A DNA stretch of 9,274 bases from Phycisphaerales bacterium UBA4658 (GTDB taxonomy: Bacteria > Planctomycetota > Phycisphaerae > Phycisphaerales > UBA1924), in NCBI GenBank assembly GCA_002405485.1, contig DHLW01000144.1, positions 19,686-28,959 on the forward strand. The letters are read 5' to 3'. Shown one piece after another: positions 7,001 to 9,274 of this stretch. How positions within the stretch are numbered: the first letter of the stretch is position 1; each line of letters opens with the position of its first letter. Below the pieces are notes generated by a model. The model made no database searches, was not told the origin of the DNA, and saw only the letters and a list, made by a program, of their open reading frames with translations. The translations under genes were made by a program, and so were the position numbers.

Positions 7001-7077
7001 TACTGCTCGCCGTCAGCGTGATCGCCTGCGCGGGGGCCATCACCGCGTGCCTCGGCCGAACCCGCGCCGCCGCCTGA
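4009..7077 (+). CDS. Membrane serine/threonine protein kinase with polytopic C-terminal module
   Basis: A 1022-residue Hanks-type kinase. Residues 1-50 (MSPDRFKLIKRIFLDALERP, then EDRRPFVAERCEGDDDL) are the helical N-terminus typical of acidobacterial and planctomycete kinases, which is why ATG 4009 is preferred over GTG 3949 in the same frame. A Pro/Ser-rich linker follows to about 130. The kinase domain (about 138-410) has a Gly loop LGRGGMGEV (145-153), VALK with K169, an alpha-C Glu near 188, HRDLKPAN (280-287, an RD kinase), DFG (300-302) and APE (323-325); all catalytic residues are present. About 20 residues are inserted before the hinge. The activation loop offers few phosphoacceptors. 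One membrane segment is at about 444-465. Residues 466-700 are probably extracytoplasmic, with FWYRWSPTPMG (540-550) and a PP..TPGM segment. About nine more membrane helices fill 703-1013. I recall similar FWYR and EPYVRR segments in acidobacterial kinases. It probably senses an envelope signal and may phosphorylate the neighbouring ECF factor. Confidence 0.92.
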   Translation: MSPDRFKLIKRIFLDALERPPEDRRPFVAERCEGDDDLQREVLDLLGHHDGRGSAPRTAPPRSPSGGIGPASPPQPPAPRPDQEPTRELASHASLSAIRASEVHAAQPIQERSDIPSASRSTLAIDRGRFAPGTLVAERYRIIDRLGRGGMGEVYRADDLKLGEQVALKFLPDELAGNPTWKERFLQEVRAARNVSHPNICRVYDVGEHVSPVERGPSPGGSRIGIQGGAELFISMEYIDGETLSSLTSRIGRIPPKKAEQLAQQLCAGLSAIHDRGLLHRDLKPANLMIDDKGLLRVTDFGLAVPGEIKGLQAAAGTPGYVAPEALEGVEATVRSDIYQLGLILHELFTGHPAYTSSQGDDLLKLQRSRDPLPPSKVAADIRPQVEDAILKCLERDPASRPASARAVARLLPGADALAATLEAGQTPSPTQVAMSGRRGRVRPAVAVGVFALFLLLLVGGLRIARTTNVLHIASLDKSPIVLADKAREILGAIGYPIEGGSEAFALDLYDELLWEIERFDESQTRWQKLSQERPAPIDFWYRWSPTPMGTLSPEGRITMYDPPFATPGMIQVRLTPKGKLREIAVVDPATYWPLPTETRTATPLEVGPVRPPVNFAALFIAAGLDPAKFTAVPPTRIPQVFAEERAAWDGVYPENPDMAIRVEIAASAGRVVAFRTVEKQYPYAQRAFAIPPLQGYQRTAKAVGQIVLALTVVGGAVLAWRNILSKRGDLGGAWRAGAGVATLTLLALLFTADTLRQGMDPLGNVAWMVARALASGGLVLILYLGVEPYVRRVWPESIVSWTRLIQGRFTDPLVGLSVLVGATLGAAVLSVILLTRKLPTLFGLPPAKPYVDQAAGALTVNGLAKVIGHAGDSLLRGLEVALVMLVTCVLIKFVVRKTWLALTLFAVLQTLLWVSSSSVLNTLPPLDARFWTWPASAWGLIAAQSAALALVLGLAMFVLVRYGVLALMVAGFVFTLIASTPVTFDLSRWYASTGLLVLLAVSVIACAGAITACLGRTRAAA

Positions 7078-7092
7078 TCCTCAGCCCGTTCA

Positions 7093-7106
7093 GGGGCTCC
7101 AGCCCC
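7093..7106. terminator. Possible bidirectional stem-loop between convergent genes
   Basis: GGGG-CTCCAG-CCCC could form a short hairpin in the 43-base gap between the kinase stop (7077) and the stop of the convergent small gene (7121). It has no T-run on either strand. The convergent position is the main reason to suggest termination. Confidence 0.25.
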
Positions 7107-7120
7107 CTCGCTGGCGGACG

Positions 7121-7489
7121 TCACACATACGACTGCGCTTTGGCCAGCGAGTCGGCCATCTTCTTCTCCCACTCGATGCCCTTGGCGATCGAGGTCTTGA
7201 GCTTCCCGCACAGATCCTCATACGCCTTCGCGTCCGCCGGCGCCAGCATCACCGCCTTGTTCTTCTGCAAGTCGGTGAGGGCCTTGTTCAGATCCTTGAC
7301 GTTCTCCGTCACGATCTTGATACTGCCCTTCATCGAGTTGACCCCGGTACTGATCTCGGCCTTGGCCTTGGCGAACGCCGCGATGTCCGTCGTCATCTGG
7401 CTCACCATGTCCGAGTACGCCTGAGGCACGATCGCGCTCTCTTCAAGGGCCTTCTTCGCCGTCGCCAGAATGTCTTTGCTCGTGGGCAT
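7121..7489 (-). CDS. Small Lys-rich helical protein of unknown function
   Basis: A 122-residue protein I do not recognise. It has no signal peptide or membrane segment and looks almost entirely helical with heptad-like patterns, for example residues 37-80 (IAAFAKAKAEISTGVNSM, TENVKDLNKALTDLQKNKAV) and 85-120. It has 18 Lys but no Arg and no His, which is unusual in high-GC DNA, and single Cys (94) and Trp (107) residues. Coiled-coil pairing or oligomerisation is plausible. The start ATG 7489-7487 has AGGAG 8 bases upstream. It lies 191 bases after the pgi stop in the same direction, with hairpins between, so it is probably transcribed separately, and it converges on the kinase gene. It could be a structural or cytoplasmic filament-like protein; no enzyme motif is visible. 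Confidence 0.75.
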   Translation of the reverse strand: MPTSKDILATAKKALEESAIVPQAYSDMVSQMTTDIAAFAKAKAEISTGVNSMKGSIKIVTENVKDLNKALTDLQKNKAVMLAPADAKAYEDLCGKLKTSIAKGIEWEKKMADSLAKAQSYV

Positions 7490-7497
7490 GTGCTGTG

Positions 7498-7502
7498 CTC
7501 CT
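7498..7502 (-). promoter_or_regulatory. Shine-Dalgarno site of the small Lys-rich protein gene
   Basis: The minus strand reads AGGAG, 8 bases before the ATG at 7489-7487, supporting that start. Confidence 0.7.
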
Positions 7503-7530
7503 GGTGTTCGTGTTGGAAATGTCCGATCCG

Positions 7531-7550
7531 GTCCGGCTCATTGCCGGGAC
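7531..7550 (-). repeat. Imperfect stem-loop in the leader of the small Lys-rich gene
   Basis: CCGGC-TCATT-GCCGG forms a perfect 5-bp stem, extended by GTC/GAC with a single bulged G. It lies about 42 bases before the small gene's ATG and may be a leader structure or part of its promoter region. Confidence 0.35.
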
Positions 7551-7573
7551 AGCCAGTGCACATCCGAAAATTC

Positions 7574-7586
7574 CGGTCTCGGACCG
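7574..7586 (-). terminator. Candidate weak terminator downstream of pgi
   Basis: On the minus strand CGGTC-CGA-GACCG is followed by GAA and then TTTT. The stem is only 5 bp with a 3-base loop and the T-run is short, so this is a weak intrinsic terminator at best. It lies about 95 bases after the pgi stop and before the next gene. Confidence 0.35.
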
Positions 7587-7630
7587 TCATGGCCATGCAC
7601 AATCTGCACTCCGACCCGACGATCTCGCCC

Positions 7631-7645
7631 CGGGTGGAAAACCCG
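7631..7645 (-). terminator. Stem-loop shortly after the pgi stop codon
   Basis: On the minus strand CGGGT-TTTCC-ACCCG forms a 5-bp stem about 36 bases after the pgi stop. It is followed by GGGCGAG, not T residues. It may act as an mRNA 3'-end structure or a factor-dependent stop. Confidence 0.3.
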
Positions 7646-7680
7646 CAGCGGCATGGTCGTCGAGTCGGGGCCTTCAACTC

Positions 7681-9162
7681 TCAGATCACGTACCCCGTCG
7701 CGGCGAGCGTCTGCTCCACCGCCTTCAGGTGCTTCTCGTACCCAGCCCTTCCCATCAGCCCGAACGTCGCCTGCTTGCCCAGCTCCACCGCCGGCTGGTC
7801 ATACGCGTCGATGTTCAGCATCAGCCCCGCATACGCCGTCACCATCTCCCACAGCGTGATGAACTGCCCGACGTGCACGGCGTCCAGCTTCGGGAACGTG
7901 ATCGTGAAGTTCGGTCTCTGGCTCTCCACCAGCGCGTACTCCGTCGCACGCTTCTCCGCATGCAGCAGCGCCGCCATGCTCTTGCCTTCCAGATACCTGA
8001 TCGCCTCCACGTTGAGGCCCGTCGGAATCTGCACGTTCGCGTCCCCAACGCCCCCGGGCATGCTCTTCCACCCCTCCTCGGCGAGCTCCACCAGCCCGAG
8101 CACCTTGTCGTTGGGCCCCTCGCGATAGAGCTGCACCTGGCTGTGCTGATCCGTCGTCCCGAGCGCCTTGATCGGGGTGAACCCCGCGTACACCGTCTCC
8201 CCCGTCAGGTCGCTCTTCTTCCCCAGCGACTCGGCCCACAACTGGCGATACCAGTCCGCAAGCAGATACATCGCGTTGCAGTACGGCATCATCACGTGGT
8301 TGACCTTGCCCTTGCTCTGGCCAAGCTCCACCAGCAAGTACGCCAGCGTCGCCGCGGGATTCTTCGACATGTCCTCGCGCGAGCAGACTTCGTCCATCTG
8401 GCTCGCGCCGTCCAGCAGCCCCTCGATGTCGATCCCGCACATCGCCGCGCTGAACAGCCCGACCGGGCTGAGCACGCTGAACCGCCCGCCCACGCCGTCG
8501 GGCACCGGCAGCGTGAAGTACCCCTCCTGATTGCAGATCTGCCGCATCGTTCCCTTGGCCGGATCCGTGCACGCCACCACGTGATCCGAGCCCTTTCGGC
8601 CGCGGGCCTTGAGCAGCTCGCGAATGACCATGAACTGGGCGGCGGTCTCCGCCGTTTCGCCGCTCTTGCTGATCACGTTGAACAGCGTCCGCTCCAGCGT
8701 CGGATCCGCCGCCAGCACATAGTTCAGCACCCCGCCGAAATACGCCGGATCCACGTTGTCCACGACGAAGATCCGGGGAAGGGCCGATCGGGTGGCCGAA
8801 CCCGTGCGCTGACCTTTCGAAGCGGCTCCCGGCTCGATCAGGTTGTAGGTCGCCGGATTGAGCGCACTTTGCAGCGCGATGTTCCCGAGGGCCGAGCCCC
8901 CGATCCCCAGCACCACCAGATTGTCGAACTTGCCCCGATGAGACTCGACGTACTGCTTGATCGGCCGAACGTGCTCTGAGCGCATCGGCTCGCGGTGCAG
9001 GTCGCGCCACCGCTCCCACCCCTTGCCCCGGGTGCTTGAGAGCTTGCGGGTCAGCGCCGCCACGCCCGCCGCCTCTTCGCCGCGAGGATCAAGATGGTCG
9101 GCGTCCAACCCGTGTTCGCCCACCCGGTCCGAGAGCATGTTCGCGTAATCAAGTTTCAGCAT
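7681..9162 (-). CDS. pgi: Glucose-6-phosphate isomerase
   Basis: A 493-residue cytoplasmic enzyme interconverting glucose 6-phosphate and fructose 6-phosphate in glycolysis and gluconeogenesis. The sugar-isomerase (SIS) fold is evident: GIGGS (86-90), phosphate-binding SKSGETAET (165-173), the first PGI signature VGGRFSVLSPVG (224-235), and the second signature NIDAYDQPAVELGK (450-463). Expected catalytic residues are present: Glu311 in AESLGK, His340 in GTTDQHSQVQL, and Lys463 in VELGK. Length lies between the short Bacillus-type (about 450) and E. coli-type (about 550) enzymes; the GTTDQHSQVQLY and YDQPAVE forms look like the shorter class. The ATG at 9162-9160 has no Shine-Dalgarno site, but GCGGTATCCT ends 6 bases upstream, suggesting a leaderless mRNA. 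No other glycolytic gene is adjacent. Confidence 0.97.
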   Translation of the reverse strand: MLKLDYANMLSDRVGEHGLDADHLDPRGEEAAGVAALTRKLSSTRGKGWERWRDLHREPMRSEHVRPIKQYVESHRGKFDNLVVLGIGGSALGNIALQSALNPATYNLIEPGAASKGQRTGSATRSALPRIFVVDNVDPAYFGGVLNYVLAADPTLERTLFNVISKSGETAETAAQFMVIRELLKARGRKGSDHVVACTDPAKGTMRQICNQEGYFTLPVPDGVGGRFSVLSPVGLFSAAMCGIDIEGLLDGASQMDEVCSREDMSKNPAATLAYLLVELGQSKGKVNHVMMPYCNAMYLLADWYRQLWAESLGKKSDLTGETVYAGFTPIKALGTTDQHSQVQLYREGPNDKVLGLVELAEEGWKSMPGGVGDANVQIPTGLNVEAIRYLEGKSMAALLHAEKRATEYALVESQRPNFTITFPKLDAVHVGQFITLWEMVTAYAGLMLNIDAYDQPAVELGKQATFGLMGRAGYEKHLKAVEQTLAATGYVI

Positions 9163-9168
9163 GGCACG

Positions 9169-9178
9169 AGGATACCGC
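9169..9178 (-). promoter_or_regulatory. Candidate promoter element for pgi (GCGGTATCCT, leaderless start)
   Basis: The minus strand reads GCGGTATCCT, then CGTGCC, then the pgi ATG. TATCCT would be the -10 box, placing the transcription start at or beside the ATG. The same 10-mer precedes the ECF sigma gene. No TTGACA-like -35 is visible, but an inverted repeat lies just upstream at 9202-9221. Confidence 0.4.
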
Positions 9179-9201
9179 AGATCCAGACTCCGCAGCCGAG
9201 A

Positions 9202-9221
9202 TCCGACACTCGGGTGTCGGA
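9202..9221. repeat. Perfect inverted repeat upstream of pgi
   Basis: TCCGACAC-TCGG-GTGTCGGA has perfect 8-bp arms around a 4-base centre, 39 bases upstream of the pgi ATG. Position just above the candidate -10 suits an operator. It could also be the terminator of a gene entering from the right, although no T-run flanks it. The remaining bases 9222-9274 contain a G-rich run with GAGAGGAG on the plus strand but no gene I can support. Confidence 0.5.
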
Positions 9222-9274
9222 CAATCGGCGTGCGGTGAGCCGTGGGGGGGAGAGGAGTTGAAGGCAGAACACTG

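Noticed and set aside
7121..7489. Toxin, antitoxin or defence-type protein for the small helical gene
   Set aside because: It has no partner gene, catalytic motif or DNA-binding motif; composition alone does not support such a call.
7495..8979. A 494-codon open frame on the plus strand
   Set aside because: It lies opposite pgi, which has all catalytic residues; the translation is Arg/His/Leu-rich with no motifs.
1..9274. CRISPR array, insertion sequence, prophage or tRNA
   Set aside because: I saw no regularly spaced repeats, transposase or integrase motifs, target-site duplications, or cloverleaf with a T-arm sequence.

Overview
The window is high-GC bacterial DNA whose gene content points to a planctomycete, most likely in the Phycisphaerae. 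The evidence is a TIGR02999-type ECF sigma factor next to a membrane serine/threonine kinase, a short FmdB-type zinc-ribbon protein of the kind I associate with that group, and flagellar genes in the same neighbourhood. This assignment is inferred from gene style; there is no rRNA or other marker here. I see no tRNA, rRNA, CRISPR array, insertion sequence or phage gene.

Left part (1-2265, minus strand): a compact leftward operon. In transcription order it holds a small FmdB-like zinc-ribbon protein, a lipoprotein with a divergent OmpA/MotB-like C-terminus, a 102-residue unknown protein, a FlgF/FlgG-family flagellar rod protein, and the first codons of another rod protein (FlgG-like) running off the left edge. 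Stop-start overlaps of 19 and 4 bases and good Shine-Dalgarno sites inside the preceding gene or gap suggest one mRNA.

Middle (2437-7077, plus strand): a short-chain dehydrogenase/reductase lacking the usual catalytic serine, then an ECF sigma factor and a 1022-residue kinase. The kinase has a cytoplasmic N-terminal kinase domain, one membrane segment, a roughly 240-residue segment probably outside the membrane, and about nine further membrane segments. No anti-sigma gene is visible. The sigma factor has Thr in place of an acidic residue in region 2.2, so the pair may work by sigma phosphorylation. That is the most interesting hypothesis here.

Right part (7121-9162, minus strand): a convergent small Lys-rich, Arg-free helical protein of unknown function, preceded by glucose-6-phosphate isomerase (pgi). 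Several hairpins lie between the two genes, and a perfect 8-bp-arm inverted repeat lies upstream of pgi.

Two translation-start styles appear. Operon-internal genes have clear Shine-Dalgarno sites. The first genes fmdB-like and pgi have none and carry a TANNNT box only 5-6 bases before ATG, which suggests leaderless mRNAs. No gap exceeds 200 bases. I found no clear undescribed multi-gene system.
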